Below are positions 35,170 through 43,979 of a stretch of 64,000 nucleotides of DNA, in pieces (within the stretch, counting starts at the first letter, position 1; each line of letters starts with the position of its first letter). Source of the DNA: Actinomadura sp. NBRC 104425 (GTDB lineage: Bacteria; Actinomycetota; Actinomycetes; Streptosporangiales; Streptosporangiaceae). A model generated the notes under the pieces. It had not been told where the DNA came from and did no database searches. It was given only the letters and a program-made list of their open reading frames with translations. Location of the stretch: positions 372,001 to 436,000 of the forward strand of contig NZ_BSTN01000002.1 in assembly GCF_030269545.1 (NCBI RefSeq), given 5' to 3'. Position numbers and translations under genes: made by a program.

Positions 35170-35607
35170 TCACCGGACCGGGGGACGTGCGGCGCCGGCG
35201 GCCGTCTCCCGCGCCGGGGTGGCCAGGAACGGGCGGACGCTCTTGATCAGCTGGGCCATCTCGTAGCCGAGCACGCCCGCGTCCGCCTCCCGCCCGGCCA
35301 GCACCGCCAGCACCGAACCGAACCCGGCCGAGGAGACGAACAGCAGCGCCTCCTCCAGTTCGGCCACCACCTGGCGCACCAGGTCGCCGCCGCCGAACTC
35401 GGCGCCGGCGCTGCGGGCCAGCGAGATCAGCCCGGAGGCGATGGCCGCCATCCGCTCGGCGCCGTCCTGGTTCAGCCCGTGCACGGCCTTGGTCAGCCCG
35501 TCGGACGACAGCAGCACGGCGCCGCGGGTGTGGCGGACCCGCTGGACCAGGTCGCTCAGCAGCCAGGTCAGATCGGTTTCCTGGCTCGGGGGCACAGCGC
35601 TCACCAT
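35170..35607 (-). CDS. Roadblock/LC7-domain protein (CvnB type)
   Basis: 145 residues of the roadblock/LC7 (MglB-like) fold, with VRHTRGAVLLSSDGLTK and LEEALLFVSSAGFGSVLAVLA. Roadblock proteins regulate the partner GTPase, here the CvnD homologue two genes downstream. ATG 35607 is preceded by AAAGGAG. Spaced 56 nt from the sensor kinase gene upstream and 3 nt from DUF742. Confidence 0.93.
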   Translation of the reverse strand: MVSAVPPSQETDLTWLLSDLVQRVRHTRGAVLLSSDGLTKAVHGLNQDGAERMAAIASGLISLARSAGAEFGGGDLVRQVVAELEEALLFVSSAGFGSVLAVLAGREADAGVLGYEMAQLIKSVRPFLATPARETAAGAARPPVR

Positions 35608-35663
35608 GATGGAAGGACTCCTTTGCCGCGTGGGACGCTCGCTTCGGCGGGACGGTCAGCCGG

Positions 35664-37307
35664 TCAGCCGGACGTGCCGGGAGGGCCCGCGGAGCCGCCG
35701 GGGTCGTGGCCGCCGTCCTCCCGTTCGGCGCGCCTGACACCGCCGCGGAACGCCGCCATCAGACCGGGGGAGTGCAGCGGCCCCTCCTCCTCGCGCCTGG
35801 GCGCGGGCGGCTCCCGCAGCTGCGGCGCCAGATGCGTCTGCGCCCGGCGTTCGGGCAGGGGCGGCCGCTCGCCCCGATCGGCGGGCGGGGAGCCAGGGGC
35901 GGAGTCGGCGGGGGAGGGCGGGGGCGGAGCGTCCGGCGGAGCCGCGCCAGCACCGCCGGACGCCGCCTCCGCACCCGGACCGCCCGCGTGCGCGACGGGG
36001 GCGGCCGGGACCTCGCGCGCCGCCGAGGCGTACCGCGGCTCGACCGGCCGTGCGTGGGCGGCGGGCGTCGGGGCCGGAGAGCCGCCCTGCGTGCCCTGCG
36101 CGCCCGCCGCCGGGGCCGGCGCCGCCGCCGCGGTCTCGCGCGGCACCAGGGTGACCAGTTCGTTCGGCAGGACGGCCACCGCCTGCGTGCCGCCGAAGAC
36201 GTTGCTGCGCAGCCGCACCCGCACCCCGTGCCGGCGGGCCAGCGAGGCCACCACGAACAGGCCGATGCGGCCGTCGCGCAGCAGCTCGTCGACGCTGACC
36301 CGGTCGGGGTCGGCCAGCAGCTCGTTCATCCGGCGCTGCTCGGCGGCCGCCATGCCGAGGCCGCGGTCCTCCACCTCGACCGCCAGCCCGGCGGCGACCC
36401 GCTCGGTGCGCAGCAGCACATGGGTGTGCGGCGGGGAGAACCGGGTGGCGTTCTCGATCAGCTCGGCCACCAGGTGGATCACGTCGGCGACCGCGTCGCC
36501 GCGCAGCGCCCCCAGCACCGGCGGCACGACCTTGACCCGCGGGTACTGCTCCACCTCGGCGACCGACGAGCGCAGCACCTCGTACATGTCCACCGGGCGG
36601 GTCCACTGCCGCCGGGACGACGCGCCGCCGAGCACCGCCAGGCTCTCGGACTGGCGGCGCATCCGGGTGGCCAGGTGGTCGATGGTGAACAGGCCCTTGA
36701 GCAGTTCGGGGTCCTCCACCCGGGCCTCCAGCTCGTCCAGCAGCCCGATCTCGCGGTGCACCAGCGACTGCATCCGCCGCGCCACGTTGACGAACACCTC
36801 CACCTGCCGGTCGGCGCCGGTGCCGGACCGCAGGCTCGCCGCCCGCATCACCGCCTCGCGCGCGGCGTGCCGCTCCCGGTGCAGATCCAGCGCGAGCAGC
36901 GTGAACGGGTCGCGGTCGGCGGCCTCGGCGGGGGGCGGGGCCACGCGGCGCGGCGTGGGGCGCTCGCCGTTCTCCAGCCGGGTCATCAGCGCACGCAGGT
37001 CGGCGCGGCCGTGGGCGCTGAGCGCACGCAGCGCGTCCACCCGCTGCCGGACGCGGCGCGCGGTGTCGCGGGCCCCGTACACGGTGGCGCCGAGCAGCAC
37101 GACGGTGCCCGTGCCCGCGATGGCCAGCACCACGCGGGTGCCGGTGGCCGACGGGTCGGCCACCACCAGCAGTATCGCGGTCACCCACGCCAGCACCGCC
37201 ATCGCGGCGGTGGGCAGCACCAGCAGCCACGGCTGCACCACGGTCGCGGTGCCCGTCGCGGTATCCGTCGGGACACCTCCGGGGTGCTGATGCGGCGGGC
37301 CGGGCAT
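35664..37307 (-). CDS. Sensor histidine kinase-like ATPase of a conservon (CvnA type)
   Basis: 547 residues. Two transmembrane helices near residues 25-75 are followed by a coiled region and a HATPase_c domain: N-box (HLVAELIENATRF) and the D-x-G-x-G box (VEDRGLGM), then GLFVVASLARRHGV. The C-terminal ~170 residues are Pro/Ala-rich and probably disordered. ATG 37307 was chosen because GGAGG lies 6 nt upstream; ATG 37343 has no ribosome site. First gene of the conservon. The signal is unknown. Confidence 0.92.
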   Translation of the reverse strand: MPGPPHQHPGGVPTDTATGTATVVQPWLLVLPTAAMAVLAWVTAILLVVADPSATGTRVVLAIAGTGTVVLLGATVYGARDTARRVRQRVDALRALSAHGRADLRALMTRLENGERPTPRRVAPPPAEAADRDPFTLLALDLHRERHAAREAVMRAASLRSGTGADRQVEVFVNVARRMQSLVHREIGLLDELEARVEDPELLKGLFTIDHLATRMRRQSESLAVLGGASSRRQWTRPVDMYEVLRSSVAEVEQYPRVKVVPPVLGALRGDAVADVIHLVAELIENATRFSPPHTHVLLRTERVAAGLAVEVEDRGLGMAAAEQRRMNELLADPDRVSVDELLRDGRIGLFVVASLARRHGVRVRLRSNVFGGTQAVAVLPNELVTLVPRETAAAAPAPAAGAQGTQGGSPAPTPAAHARPVEPRYASAAREVPAAPVAHAGGPGAEAASGGAGAAPPDAPPPPSPADSAPGSPPADRGERPPLPERRAQTHLAPQLREPPAPRREEEGPLHSPGLMAAFRGGVRRAEREDGGHDPGGSAGPPGTSG

Positions 37308-37423
37308 GGGCATCCTCCACACGCGGGGGCTGATGGGCGACATACAGTAGCGAATTCGCCGCGTCTGAGAAGGGGGATGAGGCGATTTCGGCCTGGAGAA
37401 AGCGGCCCGCGAATAATGATCAA

Positions 37424-37450
37424 GAAAAATGGCAGCGAAATGGTCGCTGC
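37424..37450 (-). terminator. Terminator of the FadR/Cache operon
   Basis: On the minus strand, GCAGCGA/TCGCTGC (7-bp stem, 5-nt loop) is followed by CATTTTTCTTG. It lies about 65 nt beyond the Cache gene and separates it from the conservon. The surrounding AT-rich stretch (37380-37505) also holds the conservon promoter. Confidence 0.65.
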
Positions 37451-37514
37451 AACTTTCGTGGATGGCGCCGTTTATATCCGGATAATGCGGCGATTATCGT
37501 CAATCCGGGTGGAG

Positions 37515-38252
37515 TCAGGTGATCGTCACCAGGTAGAAGGGCAGCCGGCCGCAACGGGCCGCCGCGCGCACGCCGTCCCCGGCTTCTCGGACGGCCTCCG
37601 CCGCCGGGCCGCGCAGCAGGGCGCCGGTCACATGGCGGGCCGACGCGGACACGATGATCCGCCCCTGCGCATTGGCCAGCACGGTGCCGGACGGCATCAG
37701 CGGCAGCACCGGGCCCTCCAGGCGGCGCACGAACAGGTCCGCGCCGGTGACGCCCAGAAAGCGCGCCCCGTCCAGCACGGGTGCCGACATCGTGAGGATG
37801 TACTGGTCGGTGCCGTAGTAGTCGACGTACGGGCCGTGCACGTGGGCGCGGCCGCTGTCGCGCGGCACCGTGAACCAGCCGTGCCGCGTGTAGTCGTAGA
37901 ATCCCGGGCCGGCCGGGTCCAGGTCGACGACCAGGCGTTCGGGCGCGCCGGAGCCGTCGGCGGTCTGCCACCACTCCAGCCACATCGGCGCGTCCGCCGG
38001 CACGTCCGGCGCGGCCACGAACCCGGCCCCGCTGACCAGCTCGGCGTGCCGTGCGATCAGCGCCGCCGCGTCCTCGCGCAGCGGCGCCGCGGCGCCGCGG
38101 TCGGGCCGGCCGGCCGCGCGGATCAGCGCCGCGGCGCGGGCGCCGAAGGCCTCCACCGAGTCCAGCACCGCGTCGAAGACGGCGCCGACGCGCCGGCTTG
38201 CGGCGGCGGCCTGCTCTCGTTCCTGCGCCGATGCCCGCGTCACCGCTCTCAC
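37515..38252 (-). CDS. Stand-alone Cache-domain sensor protein
   Basis: 245 residues with the dCache/PDC pattern: WLEWWQTADGSGAPERL, YDYTRHGWFTVP and GVTGADLFVRRLE, as found in chemoreceptors and histidine kinases. There is no membrane helix or signal peptide, so it must act in the cytosol. GTG 38252 overlaps the stop of the FadR-like regulator gene (GTGA), so the two are coupled: the Cache protein may provide the ligand input for that regulator. This pairing is an inference from position. Confidence 0.75.
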   Translation of the reverse strand: MRAVTRASAQEREQAAAASRRVGAVFDAVLDSVEAFGARAAALIRAAGRPDRGAAAPLREDAAALIARHAELVSGAGFVAAPDVPADAPMWLEWWQTADGSGAPERLVVDLDPAGPGFYDYTRHGWFTVPRDSGRAHVHGPYVDYYGTDQYILTMSAPVLDGARFLGVTGADLFVRRLEGPVLPLMPSGTVLANAQGRIIVSASARHVTGALLRGPAAEAVREAGDGVRAAARCGRLPFYLVTIT

Positions 38253-39001
38253 CGCCCCACCAGGTCGAGGTGCAGCCCGATGAGCCGCTCGACGGCCTCG
38301 GTCACGTGCTCGCGGGCCAGCCGCGCGGCGCGCTCGCCCTCGCCCGCCCCGATCGCCCCGGCGATCCGGCGGTGCTGCTCGGCCATCCGGCCGCGGGCGG
38401 CGGCGCCGGCGCCCGGCAGCCACAGCAGCGGGCCGATCTCGGTCTGCATGGCGATCTCGGCGCGGGTCAGCCGGGCCGAGTGGGCCGCGGCGGCCACCTC
38501 GACGTGGAAGCGGCCGTCGGTGCGGTGCCGCCGCTCGGGGTCGTGCGCGGCGGCGAACGCCTCGGCGGCGTCCGACAGGCGCCGCACGTCCTCGGGCGAG
38601 GCGCGGTCGGCGGCCAGCAGCGCGGCGCCGGCGGCCAGCGCGGCGTAGTGGTCGCCGAGGTCGCGCAGGTCCTCCACGGACAGCCCGCGCAGCCGTGCGC
38701 GCCGGTGGGCCGCGGTCTCGCGGGGCGACGGCCCGCGCACGAAGCTGCCGCCGCCCCGGCCGCGGCGGGTGACGATCAGCCCCTGGCGGCGCAGCTCGCC
38801 GAGCGCCTCGCGGACCGTGGCGATGGCCACGCCGAGCTGGTCGGCCAGGTCGGCCTCGCTGGGCAGCTGCTCGCCGTCGGCCAGCAGCCCGAGGCAGATC
38901 GCGTCGGCCAGCCGCCGTGTGATCAGCTCGGCCCGGCCCAGGCTGTCCAGCGGTGTGAACACGGCGAGCCGGGTGATCGCGGACGCGTCCGGCGCGGGCA
39001 T
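38249..39001 (-). CDS. GntR/FadR-family transcriptional regulator
   Basis: 250 residues: an N-terminal winged HTH (LPSEADLADQLGVAIATVREAL) and a FadR/VanR-type all-helical C-terminal domain (FCD) with DGRFHVEVAAAAHS and AEQHRRIAGAI, whose Asp and His residues usually bind metal. ATG 39001; further upstream codons have no ribosome site. First gene of a two-gene unit with a Cache-domain protein. The upstream aldehyde dehydrogenase gene is 193 bp away and may be a target. Confidence 0.88.
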   Translation of the reverse strand: MPAPDASAITRLAVFTPLDSLGRAELITRRLADAICLGLLADGEQLPSEADLADQLGVAIATVREALGELRRQGLIVTRRGRGGGSFVRGPSPRETAAHRRARLRGLSVEDLRDLGDHYAALAAGAALLAADRASPEDVRRLSDAAEAFAAAHDPERRHRTDGRFHVEVAAAAHSARLTRAEIAMQTEIGPLLWLPGAGAAARGRMAEQHRRIAGAIGAGEGERAARLAREHVTEAVERLIGLHLDLVGR

Positions 39002-39194
39002 GGCGGCGGCCCCCCGTCGACAAACATGCGGTCCCGTGAGTTTCCGGCCGATGCTACTGGAGAGCACCGGCCGGCGTCAGTCTCCCGGGACCGGCGCCGC
39101 AACGGGATCCGGATCCCGGCGCCCGACGAGGCCGGCCGCCCCCGCGCTTGCGCCGCGGCCCGGGGCCGTGGGCCGCGGCGGCCCGGCCGTTGGC

Positions 39195-40655
39195 TCAGAA
39201 CGGGTAGTGGGCGTGCTGCGTGGCGACCGTGACCCAGCGGGTGTTGGTGAACGCCTCGATGCCCCACCGCCCGCCGAACCGCCCGTACCCGGAGGCCTTG
39301 AACCCGCCGAACGGGGCCTGCGGCTCGTCGGCCACCGACTGGTCGTTGACGTGCACGATGCCGGTGCGGATGCGCCGCGCCACCTTCAGCCCGTGCGTGG
39401 CGTTCTCGGTGATGACGCCCGCGGTGAGCCCGTTGTCGGTGTCGTTGGCCAGCGCCACGGCCTCGTCGTCGGTGGCGAAGCTCTCCACCACGCAGACCGG
39501 GCCGAACGCCTCGGCGTAGTACAGGTCGGCCTCCTTGGGCACGCCGGTCAGCACGGTCGCCGGGTGCACCGCCCCGTCCGGTTCGCCGCCGCCGGCCAGC
39601 ACCCGGGCGCCCTTGCCGACCGCGTCGCGGACCAGGGCCGCCACGCGGCGCGCCGCGTCCGCCGAGATCAGCGGGCCGATGACGGTGGCGGGGTCGTCCG
39701 GGGAGCCGGACGGCAGCCCGGCCGCCTTCGCGGTGAACTTGGCGGTGAACTCCTCGGCCAGCGACTCGTGCACCAGCACCCGGTCGCCGGACATGCAGAT
39801 CTGCCCGGCGTTCATGAACACCCCGAACGCGGCGGCGTCGACGGCGTAGTCCACGTCGGCGTCGTCCAGCACGATGATGGCGTTCTTGCCGCCCAGCTCC
39901 AGCACCGCGGGCTTGAGGTGGCGGGCCGCCTTCTCGCCGATGATCCGGCCCACGTTCGTCGAGCCGGTGAAGTTGACCGCGCGCACCCGCGGGTCGGCGA
40001 TGAGCGCGTCGGCGACCGCGGGCGCGTCGGCCGGGTCGTTGCTGACCACGTTGAGCGCCCCGGCCGGCAGCCCGGCGTCGCGCAGCACGTCGGCCACGAA
40101 GTAACCGCAGGCCAGCGGGGCGTCCTCACTGGGCTTGAGCACCACCGAGTTGCCCGCCGCCAGCGCCGCCGCCACCGCCCGCACCCCCAGGATGATCGGG
40201 GCGTTCCACGGGGAGAACGCGGCGACCACGCCGACCGGCTCGCGCACCGCCAGCCCGAGCGCACCCTCCTCCTGCGCCGAGAGCACATCGCCGCGCGGCG
40301 CGGTGACCGCGGCGGCGGCCTCCCGCAGCATGCCGGCGGCCAGCGCCACGTTGAAGTGCGCCCACGGCCGGGTGCCGCCCACCTCGCCCGCCATCAGGTC
40401 GGCGGCCTGCTCGGCGCGCTCCTCCAGCAGGTCGGCGGCCTTGAGAAAGATCGCCCGGCGGACGGAGGGGGTGACCGCGGCCCAGCCCTCGAAGGCGGCC
40501 TGCGCGGCGTCGACGGCGAGCGTCACGTCCTCGGGTCCGGCGGCCGCCACGGTCGCGTACGTCTCGCCCGTGTAGGGGGCGACGTCCCGCGTCGTGCGGC
40601 CCGACCGGGCGGGCACGTCCTCGCCTGCGATCAGCAGCTGTCGGGTGAAGGTCAT
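39195..40655 (-). CDS. Aldehyde dehydrogenase (benzaldehyde/vanillin dehydrogenase-like)
   Basis: 486-residue NAD(P)+-dependent aldehyde dehydrogenase. The catalytic Cys is in GQICMSG, the general base Glu in LELGGKNA, and the Rossmann site in FTGSTNVG. The GQICMSGDRV and FGGFKASGYGRFGG pattern resembles aromatic aldehyde (benzaldehyde, vanillin) dehydrogenases. ATG 40655. It faces a ROK regulator across a 157-bp region with an AT-rich repeat. Aromatic or aliphatic aldehyde oxidation is likely; the substrate is not proven. Confidence 0.92.
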   Translation of the reverse strand: MTFTRQLLIAGEDVPARSGRTTRDVAPYTGETYATVAAAGPEDVTLAVDAAQAAFEGWAAVTPSVRRAIFLKAADLLEERAEQAADLMAGEVGGTRPWAHFNVALAAGMLREAAAAVTAPRGDVLSAQEEGALGLAVREPVGVVAAFSPWNAPIILGVRAVAAALAAGNSVVLKPSEDAPLACGYFVADVLRDAGLPAGALNVVSNDPADAPAVADALIADPRVRAVNFTGSTNVGRIIGEKAARHLKPAVLELGGKNAIIVLDDADVDYAVDAAAFGVFMNAGQICMSGDRVLVHESLAEEFTAKFTAKAAGLPSGSPDDPATVIGPLISADAARRVAALVRDAVGKGARVLAGGGEPDGAVHPATVLTGVPKEADLYYAEAFGPVCVVESFATDDEAVALANDTDNGLTAGVITENATHGLKVARRIRTGIVHVNDQSVADEPQAPFGGFKASGYGRFGGRWGIEAFTNTRWVTVATQHAHYPF

Positions 40656-40697
40656 GCCGCTCCAGCATTGTGGTCGGGGCCACATGGGCGAAGCCTA

Positions 40698-40730
40698 CTT
40701 TTCCGCTCAATGGAAAACCTAGTGGAAAAG
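40698..40730. promoter_or_regulatory. AT-rich repeats between the aldehyde dehydrogenase and ROK genes
   Basis: CTTTTCC (40698-40704) faces two GGAAAA copies (40712-40717 and 40724-40729), giving overlapping inverted repeats in the otherwise GC-rich divergent region. NagC/XylR-type ROK regulators bind AT-rich palindromes; this is the likely operator for both genes. Confidence 0.55.
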
Positions 40731-40812
40731 CCGGAGCGAAGCCGTTCTATGTGCGGGCTCACCCGGAATATGCTCGTGGTACGAGGATAAAAGCGGGGGC
40801 GAGGATGTCACC

Positions 40813-41997
40813 ATGCAGCAGACCGCGCACCGGGCCCGCAGCCAGCGGTGGCAGGGGGCGCTGGCGGTGCTCCGCCACGTCCACGCGCACCCCGCGGCCA
40901 CCCGGGCCGACGTGGCGCGCGCCCTCGGCCTCAGCAGCGGCTCGGCCACCGAGATCACCGCGCGGCTGAAGGCGGCGCGGCTGGTCGCCGAGGCCGACCC
41001 GCGTCCCACCGGCGAGCGGGGCCGTCCCTCGCCCGCCCTGGTGGCCCACCCGCGCGGTCCGCTGGTGTGCGTCGTCGACATCGGCCACGAGCACTGGCGC
41101 GTGGCGACGGTCGAACTGGGCGGGGGCATCGCCGGCCTGGAGTCCGGGCGGCATGCCGACCGCGACGCCGGCGCCGTCCTCGCTCGCCTGCGCGGCAGGG
41201 TCGCTGCCGTACGGCGGCGGTACGGCCCGCGCGTGCGCGCCGTGTCGGTCGCGGTCGCGGGCACGGTGCGGGGCGGCACGGTCGTGCAGGCCTCCGGGAT
41301 GGGCTGGAGCGAGGTGGACCTGCAGTTGCTGCCGTCAGGCTCCCGCACGCCCCTGCTGGTCGGCAACGACGCGTCCCTGGCCGGGCTGGCCGAGGCGCGG
41401 CGCGGCGTCGGCGCCGGCGCCCGCGTGGTGCTGCACCTGACCGTCGAGGTCGGCGTCGGCGGCATCCTCGTCGTGGACGGGCGGCCCGTCGACGGCGCCA
41501 CCGGCGCGGGCGGCGAGTTCGGGCACATGCCGTTCGGCGACCCCGCGCGTGCCTGCCCGTGCGGCGCGCACGGCTGCTGGGACCTGGAGGTCGACGGTCG
41601 CGCCATGGCGCGGCTGCTCGGCCAGCCGCCGCCGCGCGACCCCCGCACCGCCGCCGAACGCGCCCTCCGGGCCGCCGCGGGCGGCGACCCGTCCGCCCGC
41701 GCCGCCGTGGCCGCCGCCGCCCGCGCGCTGGGACGCGGCGTCGGCGGCCTGGTCAACGCCCTCGACCCGGACATGGTGAGCCTGTCCGGGCTGGCCATCG
41801 ACCTGGCCGCGACGGCACCGGACGAGCTGAACGCCGGCTACCTGGCGGGCCTGATGCGCTTCCGTCGCGCCGCCCCGCCGCCGCTGCTGACGTCGACGCT
41901 CGGCCCGCTCAGCCCGGTCACCGGCGCCGCCGAGGCCGCCTTCGACGTCCTGCTCACCGAGGAGGGCCTGGAGTCCTGGCTCGCCACCGCGGGCTGA
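40813..41997 (+). CDS. ROK-family transcriptional regulator
   Basis: 394 residues: an N-terminal winged HTH (TRADVARALGLSSGSATEIT, about residues 28-60) followed by a ROK domain. The zinc ligands are H238 (EFGHMPF), C248, C250 and C255 (CPCGAHGC). The ATP phosphate loop is changed to DIGHEHWRV instead of DxGGT, as in regulators without kinase activity. ATG 40813 is preceded by GAGGAT. Divergent from the aldehyde dehydrogenase; a sugar or related ligand would normally control it, so the pairing with an aldehyde dehydrogenase is somewhat unusual. Confidence 0.9.
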   Translation: MQQTAHRARSQRWQGALAVLRHVHAHPAATRADVARALGLSSGSATEITARLKAARLVAEADPRPTGERGRPSPALVAHPRGPLVCVVDIGHEHWRVATVELGGGIAGLESGRHADRDAGAVLARLRGRVAAVRRRYGPRVRAVSVAVAGTVRGGTVVQASGMGWSEVDLQLLPSGSRTPLLVGNDASLAGLAEARRGVGAGARVVLHLTVEVGVGGILVVDGRPVDGATGAGGEFGHMPFGDPARACPCGAHGCWDLEVDGRAMARLLGQPPPRDPRTAAERALRAAAGGDPSARAAVAAAARALGRGVGGLVNALDPDMVSLSGLAIDLAATAPDELNAGYLAGLMRFRRAAPPPLLTSTLGPLSPVTGAAEAAFDVLLTEEGLESWLATAG

Positions 41998-42103
41998 TCC
42001 ACCCGGCGAGACCCTCCGGCGCCACGTGCGCCTTGTCCAGCCGGAGCTGTCCGGCCGGGCCCGTCGGGGCGGCCCGCGTCGGAGCCGTGGTCGGGGACGG
42101 GCG

Positions 42104-42739
42104 TCAGCCTTCCTGCCGCGCCCGCGCCATCAGTTGCGCGAGCTCGCCGAGGTCGCCGATCCGCAGATCGCCGGGCAGGCCGCGCAGCGCCGCCACGGCG
42201 GCGCCGGCCGCCCGGCCCGCCTCGATGCCCGGCATGCTGTCCTCGACGACCAGGCAGCGCGCCGGATCGACCCCCAGCAGCTCGGCCGCCCGCAGGTACC
42301 CCTCCGGGTCGGGCTTGCCCCGCCGGACGTCCTCGATGGTGATCAGCAGCGGCGGTTCGGGCAGGCCCGCCGCGCCCAGCCGCGCCTTGGCCAGCCGCAC
42401 ATCGGCACTGGTCACCACCGCCCAGGGCACCTCCCACCGGGCGAGCAGCGCCAGCAGGTCGGCCGCGCCCGCGATGGGCGTGATGTCGTCCAGGTCGTCG
42501 TACTCCAGCGCGAGCTGCCGCGCCGCCGACGCGGCGACCGCGTCGTCGTCCAGGTGGGGCAGCAGCCGCCGCACGGTGCGCTCGCCCGGACTGCCGTGCA
42601 TGATCGCCAGCACGTCCGCGACCGGCACGCCGTTCTCGGCGGCCCACGTGCGCCATGCACGCTCCACGGCCGCGTCGGAGTCGACCAGCGTGCCGTCCAT
42701 GTCGAACAGGACCGCCGCCGCCTCCGCCAGGTCTCGCAT
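42104..42739 (-). CDS. HAD-superfamily sugar-phosphatase-like enzyme
   Basis: 211-residue HAD hydrolase, subfamily IA with cap. The nucleophile D13 and D15 are in DMDGTL; later motifs are VVTSAD, KPDPEGY and VEDSMPGIEAG. The PEGYLRAAELLGVDPA stretch is typical of the YfbT/GPP1-like sugar-phosphatase group, but the substrate is open. ATG 42739 follows GGGGAGGGG. Converges on the ROK gene. The 226 bp upstream (42740-42965), before the imine reductase-like stop, show nothing obvious. Confidence 0.88.
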   Translation of the reverse strand: MRDLAEAAAVLFDMDGTLVDSDAAVERAWRTWAAENGVPVADVLAIMHGSPGERTVRRLLPHLDDDAVAASAARQLALEYDDLDDITPIAGAADLLALLARWEVPWAVVTSADVRLAKARLGAAGLPEPPLLITIEDVRRGKPDPEGYLRAAELLGVDPARCLVVEDSMPGIEAGRAAGAAVAALRGLPGDLRIGDLGELAQLMARARQEG

Positions 42740-42965
42740 GAGCCCCTCCCCGATATTTCCTCGCCAGTCGAGGATAAAACAAGGGCCGGAGGCCGGTGCG
42801 GACGGCGCCGGTGAAACCGGAGACTCAGGGCCGGCAGGGGCGTCAGGTGTCGCAACCTGTCCTTGCGGAACCGGCCCCTGTCTGAACCGCGAAGGTCCGC
42901 CGCCCCCCAGCGCCCGCGTCGGCACCGGCCCGTGTCCCGCCGGGCACGGGCCGGTGGTTCACGGA

Positions 42966-43835
42966 TCAGTCCTTGACGAGGAGCTCGACCAGCCCGGGCA
43001 GGCCCTCGGCGCCGTGACCGTCGGCGACGCGGCGCTTCATCAACTGCAGGATCGGGTCCCACAGCTCGGTGCTGACGCCCTGGGCCCGGCTGAGGTCGCC
43101 GATGGCGTCGTGCGACACCTGCATGGCCAGGTTGGAACCGGTCTCGGCGTAGTCGCGCGCGTCCACCTGCGCCGCCCACGCGGGGACCGCCCCCAGCATG
43201 GCCCGCAGCCACGGAACGAGCTCGTCACGCGCGAACTCCGCGACCTCGCCGCCGGACGCACGCACCAGCGCGGCCGCGTGCAGGAACCCGCCGATCATCC
43301 CGTACATCCCGCTGAGCAGCGCCAGATCGTGCAGCGGGGCGGTGCCCGGGTCGTCACCGAGGTACACGCTGCGGCCGAACACGTCCAGCACCTCGCGGTG
43401 CTTCTCGAACGCCGCCGCCGATCCGCTGTACAACAGCGTGGCCACGGGCTGGGCGATCATCTCGGGGACGGCCATGATGCCGCCGTCCAGGTACTCGGCG
43501 CCGAGCGCGCTCACCTTTTCGGCCAGCGTCCGCGCCTCCGCCGGCGCACCGTTGGTGAGGTTGACCAGCGTTCGCCCGCGCAGCGCCTGCCCGGCCTCGT
43601 CGACGAGCGTGTGCACGTCGGCGTAGTCGAGGATGCAGATGATCGACACGTCGGCCGACGCGAAGGCCTCGGCGGGCGTACCGGCGCGCACCGCCCCGCG
43701 TTCCACGAGCGCGTCCGCGCGTGCGGGCGTGCGGTTCCACACGGTGAGGCGGTGACCGGCGGCGAGCAGCGCGTCGGCGAGCGCGGTGCCCATGGCACCG
43801 AGCCCGAGCAGCGCGACGGAAGGCTTCGAAGGCAT
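42966..43835 (-). CDS. Imine-reductase-like NAD(P)-dependent oxidoreductase
   Basis: 289 residues with the 6PGDH/3-hydroxyisobutyrate dehydrogenase fold: a Rossmann motif GLGAMGTAL near the start (MPSKPSVALLGLGAMG) and NRTPARAD, which favours NADPH. The second half has LLSGMYGMIGGFLHAAALV and the helical domain seen in imine reductases, whose dimers swap this part. ATG 43835. Divergent from an HxlR regulator with a double operator between them, so expression is probably induced by its substrate or a reactive electrophile. Confidence 0.82.
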   Translation of the reverse strand: MPSKPSVALLGLGAMGTALADALLAAGHRLTVWNRTPARADALVERGAVRAGTPAEAFASADVSIICILDYADVHTLVDEAGQALRGRTLVNLTNGAPAEARTLAEKVSALGAEYLDGGIMAVPEMIAQPVATLLYSGSAAAFEKHREVLDVFGRSVYLGDDPGTAPLHDLALLSGMYGMIGGFLHAAALVRASGGEVAEFARDELVPWLRAMLGAVPAWAAQVDARDYAETGSNLAMQVSHDAIGDLSRAQGVSTELWDPILQLMKRRVADGHGAEGLPGLVELLVKD

Positions 43836-43920
43836 GCCGAACTCCACTGTTGACAAGGGGTGACGTCGAAGCGGGGCCGAGCGGCGCCCGCCGCTCAAGT
43901 GTCGGAAGCCGGCGTTACGC

Positions 43921-43957
43921 TCGGCAAGTACCGACTTAAAGGTTCGGTACTTACCGA
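43921..43957. promoter_or_regulatory. Duplicated HxlR operator
   Basis: TCGGCAAGTACCGA (43921-43934) and TCGGTACTTACCGA (43944-43957) are near-palindromes. The complement of the second matches the first in 13 of 14 bases. They start 23 bp apart, so two dimers would bind on nearly the same face of the helix, between the divergent imine-reductase-like and HxlR genes. Confidence 0.8.
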
Positions 43958-43979
43958 AACCTCAGAAATGGAGACTCGG

